This document shows, piece after piece, positions 43,995 to 52,125 of a stretch of DNA of 64,000 nt. Below the pieces are notes generated by a model. The model did not search any database and was not told where the DNA came from. It worked only from the letters and a program-made list of their open reading frames with translations. Numbering within the stretch: the first letter of the stretch is position 1; every line of letters starts with the position of its first letter. The translations under genes were made by a program, and so were the position numbers. Origin of the DNA: Desulfolutivibrio sulfodismutans DSM 3696 (GTDB lineage: Bacteria > Desulfobacterota > Desulfovibrionia > Desulfovibrionales > Desulfovibrionaceae); the NCBI RefSeq assembly GCF_013376455.1, contig NZ_CP045504.1:3927001-3991000 (forward strand), given 5' to 3'.

Positions 43995-44286
43995 CCCCTT
44001 CGACGACCAGGGGTTGGAAAAGGAACTGGCCAGCCTCAAGGCCGACTACGTCAAATTACGTGATGAAAAGGTCCGGGCCGAGCAAGACCTGGCCAACCTC
44101 ACCGCGCAACTCGCGGAACTGGAAACAAAGGCCCTGGCCGAGTACGGCACCGCCGACCCGGACGAACTGGCCCGGCTGCTCGAATCCAAACGGCAGGAAA
44201 ATGCTGCCCTGGTCGCCGATTACCGCAACCATATCCAGGCCGTGCGCCAGGAACTTGACGCCATCGACAGGGATTTCGGAGAATAG
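43975..44286 (+). CDS. Small coiled-coil protein of the split-Rad50 operon
   Basis: 103 residues, almost entirely charged heptads (LEKELASLKADYVKLRDEK, AEQDLANLTAQLAELETKAL, RQENAALVADYRNHIQAVRQ). No enzyme motif. It overlaps the phosphoesterase gene, so it is translationally coupled. It may supply part of the coiled-coil arm that both ATPase halves lack, or tether the ribonuclease. Function unknown. Confidence 0.75.
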   Translation: MPKTPNSPFDDQGLEKELASLKADYVKLRDEKVRAEQDLANLTAQLAELETKALAEYGTADPDELARLLESKRQENAALVADYRNHIQAVRQELDAIDRDFGE

Positions 44287-44290
44287 GAGG

Positions 44291-44316
44291 CGGGGAGGGG
44301 GCGTCGCCCCCTCCCG
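44291..44316 (+). repeat. GC-rich hairpin element, copy 1
   Basis: GGGAGGGGGC and GCCCCCTCCC pair around a 3-base loop just after the coiled-coil gene. The same element recurs at 46419. There is no T-run, so it is unlikely to be a full terminator. Confidence 0.7.
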
Positions 44317-44353
44317 AGGTCTTCTCACATCAGAGCATCGTAAAGGATGATTC

Positions 44354-46417
44354 ATGCAACAGTTTCCCGGCTCGGGGTGTATCGTCGAATTCATGCACGG
44401 CAACGAGCCGCAGTTGGCCTGGGTACTGGAGGAGACGGGCGGTCGGCTGCGCCTGTACACGATCAACAAGCGTGAGATGAAGCTGCCTGCGGCCCGGGTG
44501 TTGCCGTGGGTGGGGCCGTGCGATGCGTCGGTACGCGAGCGTGGCGGAATGTTGGAGCGGCTCTCCGCCTGCGAGACAAGGCGGGCCAAGGCGGCCTCGG
44601 AAGTGGACGCCATGGAGATATGGGAGCTGGCCCAGGGCGAGGTAAGCGAGGAGACGGTGGGCTGGTTTGCCGGGCTTGTGTGGGAGTCGCCGGGCTTTGA
44701 CCAGGTGGCGGGCCTGGGGCGGGCCCTTTTGGCCTGCAAGACGCATTTCAAATTTCATCCGCCGAAATTCGAGGTCTATCCGGCCGAGGTGGTGGAGCGG
44801 CGGCTCGTGGAGCAGGCGGCGGCGCTTGAACGGGAGCGGGTGGTCACGGCCGGGCAGGGGTTTTTCAAGGACTTGTGGACGGCCTGGGCCTCGGGAACGG
44901 GCCGGGACTCGGCCAGACTGGCGGCCCGGCTCGACCCCGAGGCGGCGGACAAGCTGCGCGAGCTTCTGCTTGGGCTGGTGGCCGATCCGGAGAATGCCGA
45001 TCTGGCGGTGCTGTGGGGGACGCTGCGCAAGGGCCTGCCCGAGCATCCCTTTTTGCCCCTGGTTTTGGCCGAGCAGTGGGGAGTGGTGCCGCCGCACTAT
45101 AATTATCTCCTGGATCAGGCCGGATATGAGGCCGGCGACGGCTGGTCCGGGCGTTTTGATGGCGAGATCGAGGCCATGCGCCAGGCCTGTGCGGACACGA
45201 TCCGCGACCCCGAGCCCATCCCCTTCGTCAGTGTGGATTCGCCCACGACCCGGGACATCGACGACGCCTTTCATGTCGAGCCCCTGCCGGACGACGGATT
45301 TTTGCTGCGCCTGGCCTTGGCCGATCCGGCCTCGGGGTGGCGTTTCGACGGCCCCCTGGACCGGGCCGTGGCCCGCCGGGCCAGCAGCATCTATCTGCCC
45401 GAGGGCACAAGCCACATGATGCCCGAAGCCTTTGCCTCCGATCTGTATTCGCTTGTGGAGGCGTCGCCGCGTCCGGCCCTGATCATGGAATGGAACCTGG
45501 ATGCGGCGGGCGCGCCCCGGGATTTTTCCATGCGTTCTTCCGTGGCGGCGGTTTCCAACCGGACCTACGCCGATGTGGAGGCGGAACTGGCCACGGGCGC
45601 GCCGGGCCAAAGCGTGGCCTTGGCTGCACGCCTGTCCGGTCTGTTGCGCGGTCGCCGGGTGGCCGCCGGGGCGGCCATCATCGAGCGCAGCGAACCCGAT
45701 GTGGTCCTGGTCGGGCCGCCCGACGACCCGCAGGTGGAGCTTGCGCCTTCGGATGCCTATCCCAACGCCCAGCTTTTGGTCAGCGAACTCATGATTCTGG
45801 CCAATTCCTCGGCCGCCGCCTTTGCCGCCGTGCAGGGGTTTCCGCTTTTGTTCCGCACCCAGGACGCCGTGTTGCCCAAGGAGTTGGCCGGGGTCTGGAG
45901 TCGCCCCGAGGACATCCACCACGTGGTCAAGCACCTGCCGCCCACCAGCCTGGAACTCGCCCCCCGGCCCCACGCGGCCATCGGGGCCAAGGCCTACGCC
46001 ACGGTGACCTCGCCGCTTCGCCGCTATGTGGATCTGGTCAACCTGGCCCAGTTGCGCCAGTTTCTGGCCGCCGGAAGGCCCAAATGGTCCCGGGCCGAAC
46101 TGGAGCAACGCCTGCCGGACATCTGCGCCCAGACCGAGGCGGCCGGGCGCATCCAGCGTTTTCGGCCCCGCTATTGGAAGCTGTTGCACATCCGGCAGCA
46201 GTGTCGGGTCAGGACGTGGACCGGCGTCGTCGTGGAGGCCGCCGGGGCCTTCGTCACCCTGGCGCTTCCGGATTTCCAGATCTACGTGCGCGCCAACCGC
46301 GAACAACTTGGCGAAAAAATTCGTCCCGGACAGCCCTTCGCCTTGCGCCTGGGCAAGGTGGACCCGCTGACCAACGAACTGCGGGTGCTGGAAGCCACGG
46401 AGATGGAAGCGGAATAG
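44354..46417 (+). CDS. RNB-domain (RNase II/R-like) exoribonuclease
   Basis: 687 residues. The RNB domain (about 285-590) has the catalytic string VDSPTTRDIDDAFH with D295, D301, D303 and D304 all present, and the later motif TVTSPLRRYVDLVN. A C-terminal OB/S1-like region follows (WTGVVVEAAGAFVTLALPDF..). The N-terminal ~280 residues lack typical cold-shock domains and resemble the long helical leader of cyanobacterial/plastid-type RNB proteins. It should degrade RNA 3' to 5'. Its place between the phosphoesterase and the second ATPase half is unusual and points to a shared complex. Confidence 0.88.
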   Translation: MQQFPGSGCIVEFMHGNEPQLAWVLEETGGRLRLYTINKREMKLPAARVLPWVGPCDASVRERGGMLERLSACETRRAKAASEVDAMEIWELAQGEVSEETVGWFAGLVWESPGFDQVAGLGRALLACKTHFKFHPPKFEVYPAEVVERRLVEQAAALERERVVTAGQGFFKDLWTAWASGTGRDSARLAARLDPEAADKLRELLLGLVADPENADLAVLWGTLRKGLPEHPFLPLVLAEQWGVVPPHYNYLLDQAGYEAGDGWSGRFDGEIEAMRQACADTIRDPEPIPFVSVDSPTTRDIDDAFHVEPLPDDGFLLRLALADPASGWRFDGPLDRAVARRASSIYLPEGTSHMMPEAFASDLYSLVEASPRPALIMEWNLDAAGAPRDFSMRSSVAAVSNRTYADVEAELATGAPGQSVALAARLSGLLRGRRVAAGAAIIERSEPDVVLVGPPDDPQVELAPSDAYPNAQLLVSELMILANSSAAAFAAVQGFPLLFRTQDAVLPKELAGVWSRPEDIHHVVKHLPPTSLELAPRPHAAIGAKAYATVTSPLRRYVDLVNLAQLRQFLAAGRPKWSRAELEQRLPDICAQTEAAGRIQRFRPRYWKLLHIRQQCRVRTWTGVVVEAAGAFVTLALPDFQIYVRANREQLGEKIRPGQPFALRLGKVDPLTNELRVLEATEMEAE

Positions 46418-46418
46418 C

Positions 46419-46443
46419 GGGGAGGGGGCGTCGCCCCCTCCCC
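46419..46443 (+). repeat. GC-rich hairpin element, copy 2
   Basis: GGGGAGGGGGC and GCCCCCTCCCC pair around a 3-base loop directly after the RNB stop. Same core as at 44291. A second hairpin (CGGGGGGAATGATTCCCCCC, near 46459-46480) follows. Together they resemble a dispersed intergenic repeat. Confidence 0.7.
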
Positions 46444-46579
46444 GCGCCCCACCCCTGCCCGGGGGGAATGATTCCCCCCGGTCCCCCCCGACGGGGGCGC
46501 GGGGCGAAGCCGCTAAAAGTTTTGGGAGGGGAGGGCGCCCCTCCCTGGCCGCCGGAGGCCATCTGGGAGGATGAGAACT

Positions 46580-47260
46580 ATGGACGCATTGAAGGAACTG
46601 CAGGATGAACGCCGGGGACTTGAGCGGCGGCTGGACCGGTTGTCGGGCGTGGCGGCGTCCCGGGCCCGGGAATTTTTGGAGGTCGGCGAGGCGCAACGCG
46701 GGGTGGAGGCGTTTTTGGAGCTGGCCCCGGGCGCGGCGTCACGGCTGGAGGTCTTGACGGGGGAGCTTTTCGGGGAGGTGATGGACGACATCGAGGTGAA
46801 CCTGACGCACGCCGTGCGCGAGATACTGGCCCAGGATCGGGAGGTGAAGGCCCGGCGGGAGGTGAAGGGGAACCGGTTGTCGATCCATTTCGAGATGATC
46901 AACCAGGGCGGCCCCGAGGACATCCTGTCCGGGCAGGGGGGCTCGGTGTGCAACATCATGTCCGTGGGACTCCGGCTTCTGGCCTTGTCACAGCTTGACC
47001 CAGGGCGGCACCGGCCGTTTCTGGTCTTGGACGAGCAGGACTGCTGGCTGCGGCCGGACCTGATCCCCCGTTTCGCCAAGCTGATCCGCAAGATCGGCGA
47101 CCGGCTGGGGTTTCAGGTGCTTTACATCAGCCACCACCCGGTGGACCATTTCATGGGCGAGGCGGCCAAGGTGTTTTTGTTGCGCCAAAGCCGCGAGACA
47201 GGGGTGGCGGTGGATGTGTTGTTGGATCGGACGGCGGATGCGGCCGGGCGAGAGGTATAG
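46580..47260 (+). CDS. C-terminal half of a split Rad50/SbcC-like ATPase
   Basis: 226 residues from ATG 46580, chosen because GGAGG lies nine bases upstream; the in-frame ATG at 46571 abuts that site. It begins with a coiled segment (LKELQDERRGLERRLDRLSG). It then shows the ABC signature region ILSGQGGSVCNIMSVGLRLLAL (S117-S122), Walker B RPFLVLDEQDCWL (D151-E152) and a switch histidine in VLYISHHPVDHF. There is no Walker A. These are the pieces missing from the 446-residue protein at 41.7 kb, so the two are predicted to assemble one ATPase head. Confidence 0.82.
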   Translation: MDALKELQDERRGLERRLDRLSGVAASRAREFLEVGEAQRGVEAFLELAPGAASRLEVLTGELFGEVMDDIEVNLTHAVREILAQDREVKARREVKGNRLSIHFEMINQGGPEDILSGQGGSVCNIMSVGLRLLALSQLDPGRHRPFLVLDEQDCWLRPDLIPRFAKLIRKIGDRLGFQVLYISHHPVDHFMGEAAKVFLLRQSRETGVAVDVLLDRTADAAGREV

Positions 47261-47662
47261 GAACGCGACATGGAGCTCCATGCAACTTTTTTCACAAGAA
47301 GATACAGGGGCGAGGAGTTCCTTGAAATCCGCATAAATGTATGTTGCAGGGGGTCATGAAGGTGTCGAATGCGGCGGGGGGGTATTTTTTTGCAAAAGAG
47401 CGGATGCCCTCTTGATTTTTTCCGGTCACTTTGTTGATATCGATACCGCTGGCATGACCCGAGTGGTCGGCCCGTGGCGTCCCGGGGGGGAGACGGCCTC
47501 GGATCGGGCCGGGCAGACCGCGCCGGGAACCATTGTCGTCGGCCGTGTGCCCTCGTAGTTTCGCTACGTACCGACATTCCACGAGATGTGAATCGGTCCA
47601 TGGGCCGCACCGTTGGCAGGAGGCGGTCCAGGGATTTTTTTCCGAATGAACAGGAGGAGTGT
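47261..47662. other. Intergenic region before the por operon
   Basis: About 400 bases without a gene; in particular no room for a por gamma gene. One plausible promoter at 47412 (separate entry). Confidence 0.6.
47412..47440 (+). promoter_or_regulatory. Candidate sigma-70 promoter of the por operon
   Basis: TTGATT (47412-47417), 17-base spacer, TGATAT (47435-47440). The leader would be about 215 bases. Confidence 0.4.
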
Positions 47663-47953
47663 ATGTCCAAGCAAGCGATCATGGCCTGGGAGGACTTGGC
47701 GCTGGGAGCGGCTATTTTGAAGCCGGGCAACGCCAAGGAACTCAGGACCGGGGACTGGCGGAGCATGAAGCCCAAACTGGATGAGGAAAAGTGCATCAAG
47801 TGCGCGCTGTGCGCCATGTACTGTCCCGAGTTCTGCATCAGCGTAAATGCTGAGGGCTTTTATCATCCGGATTTCTATTTTTGCAAGGGATGCGGAGTCT
47901 GCGCCAATGAATGTCCCAAGGAAGCCATCACGATGGTCAAGGAGGGCGAGTAA
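47663..47953 (+). CDS. porD: 2-oxoacid:ferredoxin oxidoreductase delta subunit
   Basis: 96-residue ferredoxin-like subunit with two 4Fe-4S motifs, CIKCALCAMYCP and CKGCGVCANECP. It carries electrons from the thiamine-pyrophosphate centre to free ferredoxin. AGGAGGAG lies about eight bases before the ATG. Its stop overlaps the alpha start by one base. Because alpha and beta look like the pyruvate/2-oxoacid group, the exact keto acid is not certain. Confidence 0.88.
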   Translation: MSKQAIMAWEDLALGAAILKPGNAKELRTGDWRSMKPKLDEEKCIKCALCAMYCPEFCISVNAEGFYHPDFYFCKGCGVCANECPKEAITMVKEGE

Positions 47954-49128
47954 TGGGCAAGCGCGTCGGACTTGAAGTGTCCCTGGCCGTGGCCGAAGCG
48001 GTGAAACTTGCCAATGTGGATGTCGTATCCGCCTATCCGATCACTCCTCAGACGCATATAGTGGAAGAGCTTTCCATATACGTAGCCAACGGCGAACTGG
48101 ACGCGGAGTTCATCCCCGTGGAGTCCGAGCATTCGGCCATGAGCGCGGCTCTGGGCGCGGCCACCGCCGGGGCCCGGGTGTATACCGCCACGGCCTCCCA
48201 GGGCCTGGCGCTCATGCATGAGATCCTGTTCATCGTCTCGGGCATGCGCATGCCCCTGGTGATGACCGTGGCCAACCGGGCCTTGTCCGCGCCCATCAGC
48301 ATCTGGAACGACCACGGCGACATCATGGCCGAGCGCGACATCGGCTGGGTGCAGATCTTTGCGGAAAACGGCCAGGAGGCCCTGGACCTGACCTTGTGCG
48401 CCTTCAAGATCGCCGAGGACAAGCGGGTGCTTTTGCCGATGATCGTCAACATCGACGGCTTCACCCTAAGCCACGTCATCGAGCCGGTGATCATCCCGGA
48501 CCATGCCGAGGTGGACGCCTTTTTGCCGCCGTATACGCCGGTGCTCAGGCTGGACACGGAAAATCCCGTGACCTTTGGGCCGGTGGGCGTGCCTGAAATG
48601 TATACCGAGGCCCGCAAGCAGCTGGAGCAGGCCATCATCGGGTCGAAACCCGTGGTGGAAGAGGTGCTGGACGGATTCGGCGCGGCCTTCGACCGCCACT
48701 ACAAGCTGGTGGAGCAAAACGGCAAGCCCGGGGCCAAGACCCGGTTTGTGACCATGGGGTCTTTGGGCGAGACGTGCATGACGGCGGTGGACGAGCTTGT
48801 GGCCGAGGGCCAGGATGCGGGGCAGACGCGCATCCGGCTGTGGCGGCCGTTCCCGGAGGAGGAGTTCCTGGCGGCCTGCGCCGGGGCCGAAAGGCTGGTG
48901 GTCATCGACCGGGCCCTGTCGCCCGGCGCGGTGTGCGGGCCGGTGGCCTCGGAGCTCAAAAGCCTTTTCTACGGACGCCCGGACGCTCCCGAGATCGTCA
49001 ACCTCGTCGCGGGCCTGGGCGGACGCGACGTGACCGTCCGGGAATTCAAGGAAATGTTCGCCATGGCCGTTTCCGGAAAGCTTTCCGGCAACTATACGAT
49101 GTGGGGGGTGGAAAGCCATGCTTCGTGA
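47953..49128 (+). CDS. porA: 2-oxoacid:ferredoxin oxidoreductase alpha subunit
   Basis: 391 residues. The N-terminal pyrimidine-binding domain shows VVSAYPITPQTHIVEEL, FIPVESEHSAMSAALGAATAGARV and TASQGLALMHEILF, the standard POR alpha motifs. A C-terminal transketolase-like domain carries RLWRPFPEEEFLAAC. It likely oxidises pyruvate to acetyl-CoA and CO2, central to lactate-fed sulfate reduction. Overlaps beta by 11 bases. Confidence 0.9.
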   Translation: MGKRVGLEVSLAVAEAVKLANVDVVSAYPITPQTHIVEELSIYVANGELDAEFIPVESEHSAMSAALGAATAGARVYTATASQGLALMHEILFIVSGMRMPLVMTVANRALSAPISIWNDHGDIMAERDIGWVQIFAENGQEALDLTLCAFKIAEDKRVLLPMIVNIDGFTLSHVIEPVIIPDHAEVDAFLPPYTPVLRLDTENPVTFGPVGVPEMYTEARKQLEQAIIGSKPVVEEVLDGFGAAFDRHYKLVEQNGKPGAKTRFVTMGSLGETCMTAVDELVAEGQDAGQTRIRLWRPFPEEEFLAACAGAERLVVIDRALSPGAVCGPVASELKSLFYGRPDAPEIVNLVAGLGGRDVTVREFKEMFAMAVSGKLSGNYTMWGVESHAS

Positions 49129-50098
49129 CGTCGACTTAAGCGGCTATGAGAAAATCACCGCCAAGAATATTCCCTGGGAGAAGTTCATCACCTCCGGGCA
49201 CCGGGCCTGCCAGGGCTGCGCCGAGGTGTTGGCCATGGGCATGGTGATGAAGGCGGCCGGTCCCGAGACCATCGTGTGCAACGCCACGGGCTGCATGGAG
49301 ATCATCACCTCGCCTTTTCCCCAGTCGGCCTGGTCGGTGCCCTGGCTGCATGTGGCCTTCGAGAACGTGGCGGCCGTGGCCTCGGGCGTGGAGTCGGCCA
49401 ACCGGGCGCTTGAGCGCAAGGGGAAGCTGAAAAAGCGGCCCAAGGTCATTGCCTTTGCGGGCGACGGCGGCACGGCGGACATCGGGATGCAGGCCTTGTC
49501 CGGGGCGCTCGAGCGCGGACACGACTTCGTCTACGTGTGCCTGGACAACGAGGCCTACATGAATACCGGCATCCAGCGGTCGAGCTCCACGCCGTATGGG
49601 GCCATGACCACCACCTCGCCTCCGGGACGCAAAAGCATCGGCCAGCACACCTGGAAAAAGAACATGGCCATGATCGCCGCGGCCCATGAGATTCCGTATG
49701 TGGCCACGGCCAGCCCGGCCTACCATCTGGACCTGATGAACAAGGTGCGCAAGGCCCTGACCGTGGAAGGCCCGGCGTACCTGCACATCTTCGCCACCTG
49801 TCCCACGGGTTGGCGCAGCGACCCGGCCAAGAGCGTGGAACTGTGCCGCCTGGCGGTGCAGTCCAAGGTGTTTCCGCTCTATGAAGTGGTCGGCGGCCGC
49901 TACATCATCACCCAGAAGGTGAAAAAGCCCAAGCCGGTGACGGAGTATTTCAAGTTGCAACGGCGCTTCCGGCACCTGACGCCGGATTCGGTGGAATACA
50001 TCCAAAAGCGCGTGGAAGAGGAATATGCCCGCCTGGAGGCCTTCGAAAAGGCCACCGCCCCCCTGGAAGAGGTGTCCGAGCCGTCCACGGAGTCCTAG
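49118..50098 (+). CDS. porB: 2-oxoacid:ferredoxin oxidoreductase beta subunit
   Basis: 326 residues, thiamine-pyrophosphate binding. HRACQGCAEVLA and the third cysteine in NATGCMEI are cluster ligands. The TPP motif is FAGDGGTADIGMQALSGALER..DNEAYMNTG. A fourth cysteine appears later in FATCPTGW. It is the last gene before a strong terminator. Confidence 0.92.
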   Translation: MLRDVDLSGYEKITAKNIPWEKFITSGHRACQGCAEVLAMGMVMKAAGPETIVCNATGCMEIITSPFPQSAWSVPWLHVAFENVAAVASGVESANRALERKGKLKKRPKVIAFAGDGGTADIGMQALSGALERGHDFVYVCLDNEAYMNTGIQRSSSTPYGAMTTTSPPGRKSIGQHTWKKNMAMIAAAHEIPYVATASPAYHLDLMNKVRKALTVEGPAYLHIFATCPTGWRSDPAKSVELCRLAVQSKVFPLYEVVGGRYIITQKVKKPKPVTEYFKLQRRFRHLTPDSVEYIQKRVEEEYARLEAFEKATAPLEEVSEPSTES

Positions 50099-50133
50099 GC
50101 GCGAGGCTGCGCGTGAGCGAACGACGAGACGAA

Positions 50134-50162
50134 AGGCGGGCCGCGAGGCCCGCCTTTTTTTT
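50134..50162 (+). terminator. Intrinsic terminator after porB
   Basis: AGGCGGGCC and GGCCCGCCT pair around GCGA, followed by TTTTTTTT. Confidence 0.92.
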
Positions 50163-50457
50163 GAGCAATAGACGGGTTCGAGGTGTTGGTTGTTCATATA
50201 TAGATAAATCCTATTTGACAAATAGATTTCATAAATATACCCAGGGTGGGCTTTGAAAGCATTGATACATCAGACCTGACGAGATGCGAAAGGCGATATC
50301 GGCATGTGGCATGGCGTCTGCTCTGTGCCTTTTTGTTCATGGGTGTTCCCAATTAGGTGATGAGTCCTGTTGTCCCTGGTGAGGCAACATCCAAATGGTT
50401 TGCATGCGTCCCCGTCAATATGTTTTCATGAGCATATAATTGGGCGTGTATGGTGGA
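50163..50457. other. AT-rich upstream region of the ABC-molybdoenzyme island
   Basis: About 295 AT-rich bases marking the start of a lower-GC segment. It holds a TTGACA -35-like element inside a palindrome at 50211-50225. Confidence 0.5.
50211..50225 (+). promoter_or_regulatory. 7-1-7 palindrome over a -35-like element
   Basis: CTATTTG-A-CAAATAG is a perfect 7-1-7 inverted repeat and contains TTGACA (50215-50220). An operator overlapping the -35 box would suit a repressor. Which protein binds is unknown. Confidence 0.5.
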
Positions 50458-51327
50458 ATGAACATGCGAGATGGTGCCGCCGAGAAGGCGCTTCGAGGGA
50501 TAGCAAGAAATCCAGGCGAAGCTGCGTGCTCTGAGGGCGTCAAGTTGTCGGTTCGGGGGATAAGCCATGTGTACGCATCCCCGTCAGGGACCGCCACGGT
50601 TTCCCTGCAATCCGTTGATCTCGATATCCGTGATCAGGAATTCGTCGCCATTGTAGGGCCGAGCGGATGCGGCAAGAGCACGCTCCTCAACATCATGTCG
50701 GGTTTGATAGGGCCCAATGCGGGGGACGTCTTCCTTGACGGATGTCGGCTTCTCGGCGTGACCCAGCGCATCGGGTACATGTCCCAGGCTGATACCCTGA
50801 TGCCATGGAGGAACACTCTCGAGAATGTCGAACTGTCCTTGGAGATCCGTGGAATGCCCAAGGCAGAGCGCCGTGAGCGGGCCAGACATCTGATCCATAA
50901 AGCCGGTTTGAGCGGTTTTGAGAAGAGCTATCCCCATGAACTCTCGGGGGGCATGAAGAAACGGGTCGTGATCATCCGCATCCTGGCGGCGGATTCGGAA
51001 GTGTTATTCATGGATGAGCCGTTTGGCGCCCTCGATGTCTTTACCAAAGAGATGCTTCAGGACGAGATACTGAAGGTCTGGCAGGAAACGAAAAAAACCA
51101 TTGTCTTTGTCACCCATGACCTTGCGGAGGCGATCACCCTTTCCGATCGCGTCGTGCTTCTGACGGCGAGGCCGTCTACGGTCAAAAACGAATACGATAT
51201 CCCCATTCCCCGTCCCAGGTCGGCCCTTGAAACACGGTTTCAGCCCGAATTCGTCGCATTGCAGAAACTCATCTGGAATGATTTGCGGGAGGAGGTCGTA
51301 AAGACCAAGGGCGGCCAGGATGCTTAG
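50458..51327 (+). CDS. ABC transporter ATP-binding protein (TauB/SsuB/NrtD type)
   Basis: 289 residues from ATG 50458; a TTG at 50440 is also in frame. Walker A VGPSGCGKSTLL, Q-loop YMSQADTLMPWRN, signature LSGGMKKRV and Walker B VLFMDEPFGALD are intact, with switch THDLAEAI. The family imports nitrate, sulfonates, taurine or similar small anions and organics. It overlaps the permease by eight bases. Base composition is lower in GC than the flanking genes. Confidence 0.92.
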   Translation: MNMRDGAAEKALRGIARNPGEAACSEGVKLSVRGISHVYASPSGTATVSLQSVDLDIRDQEFVAIVGPSGCGKSTLLNIMSGLIGPNAGDVFLDGCRLLGVTQRIGYMSQADTLMPWRNTLENVELSLEIRGMPKAERRERARHLIHKAGLSGFEKSYPHELSGGMKKRVVIIRILAADSEVLFMDEPFGALDVFTKEMLQDEILKVWQETKKTIVFVTHDLAEAITLSDRVVLLTARPSTVKNEYDIPIPRPRSALETRFQPEFVALQKLIWNDLREEVVKTKGGQDA

Positions 51328-52102
51328 TGCGACGGGCCCCCTCTCCGGGAAAATGGTGTTTCTCCTCCGGCTGCTGCTCATCCTCGCGGTCCTGGCCGTC
51401 TGGGAGATGCTCGCCAGATTCAAGATTCTCGACCCTTTCTTCATGAGCCAGCCAACCGCCATCCTTGTCGATATGAAGGAGGCGTTTTTTTCCGGGGAAA
51501 TCATTCCCCACATTGCCGTGACCTTGAAAGAGGCCTTGGCCGGGCTGTTTTTCGGAACGCTCACGGGGGTGCTCACGGCGCTTATTCTGGAAAAGGCGGA
51601 AACCGCAGCGCGGGTGTTGGACCCCATCATCATGGCTTTGTACGGAATTCCCAAGCTGGCGCTTGGTCCGATCTTCATCCTTTGGTTCGGTTTGGGGATT
51701 GAATCAAAGATATTTCTGGCCGCGCTCATGGTTTATTTTCTTGTCCTTTTCAACTCCTACGCCGGTTTCAGGAATGTTGACCAGAGTCTGGTCAACGCCG
51801 TCAAGCTTATGGGCGCAAGCAATAGGCAGATCATGCTGAAAGTGGTGTTGCCTTCTTCGATTCCCTGGATGCTGGCAGGCATCAAAGCGGGGTTGGGGGC
51901 TGCTCTGCTCGGAGCTGTTGTGGGTGAATACATCGGGGCCAATTCCGGGCTGGGCTGGATGGTGGAGTATGCCGGTGGGATGTATGACATTGCGCGAGTC
52001 TTTACATGCATCATAGTCCTTATGCTGCTCATGGCTGCGCTCAACACAGCTCTTGGAATGGTGGAAGGAAGGCTCCTCAAGTGGAGGCCGACGGTTGAAT
52101 AA
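51320..52102 (+). CDS. ABC transporter permease (TauC/SsuC type)
   Basis: 260 residues with about six membrane segments and the EAA-like loop NAVKLMGASNRQIMLKVVLPSSIPWMLAG. LGAVVGEYIGANSGLGWMV is typical of SsuC/TauC. Ends 23 bases before the binding-protein gene. Confidence 0.92.
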   Translation: MLSATGPLSGKMVFLLRLLLILAVLAVWEMLARFKILDPFFMSQPTAILVDMKEAFFSGEIIPHIAVTLKEALAGLFFGTLTGVLTALILEKAETAARVLDPIIMALYGIPKLALGPIFILWFGLGIESKIFLAALMVYFLVLFNSYAGFRNVDQSLVNAVKLMGASNRQIMLKVVLPSSIPWMLAGIKAGLGAALLGAVVGEYIGANSGLGWMVEYAGGMYDIARVFTCIIVLMLLMAALNTALGMVEGRLLKWRPTVE

Positions 52103-52125
52103 TCAAAAAACAGGAGGTGGCGTTT

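Noticed and set aside
47269-47290. CATGGAGCTCCATG with following T-run as a terminator
   Set aside because: At most five base pairs with a 4-base loop, and the T-run starts four bases later; too weak to support.
47451-47475. Possible sigma-54 site (tggcatgacccgagtggtc) before the por genes
   Set aside because: The -12 TTGC is missing.
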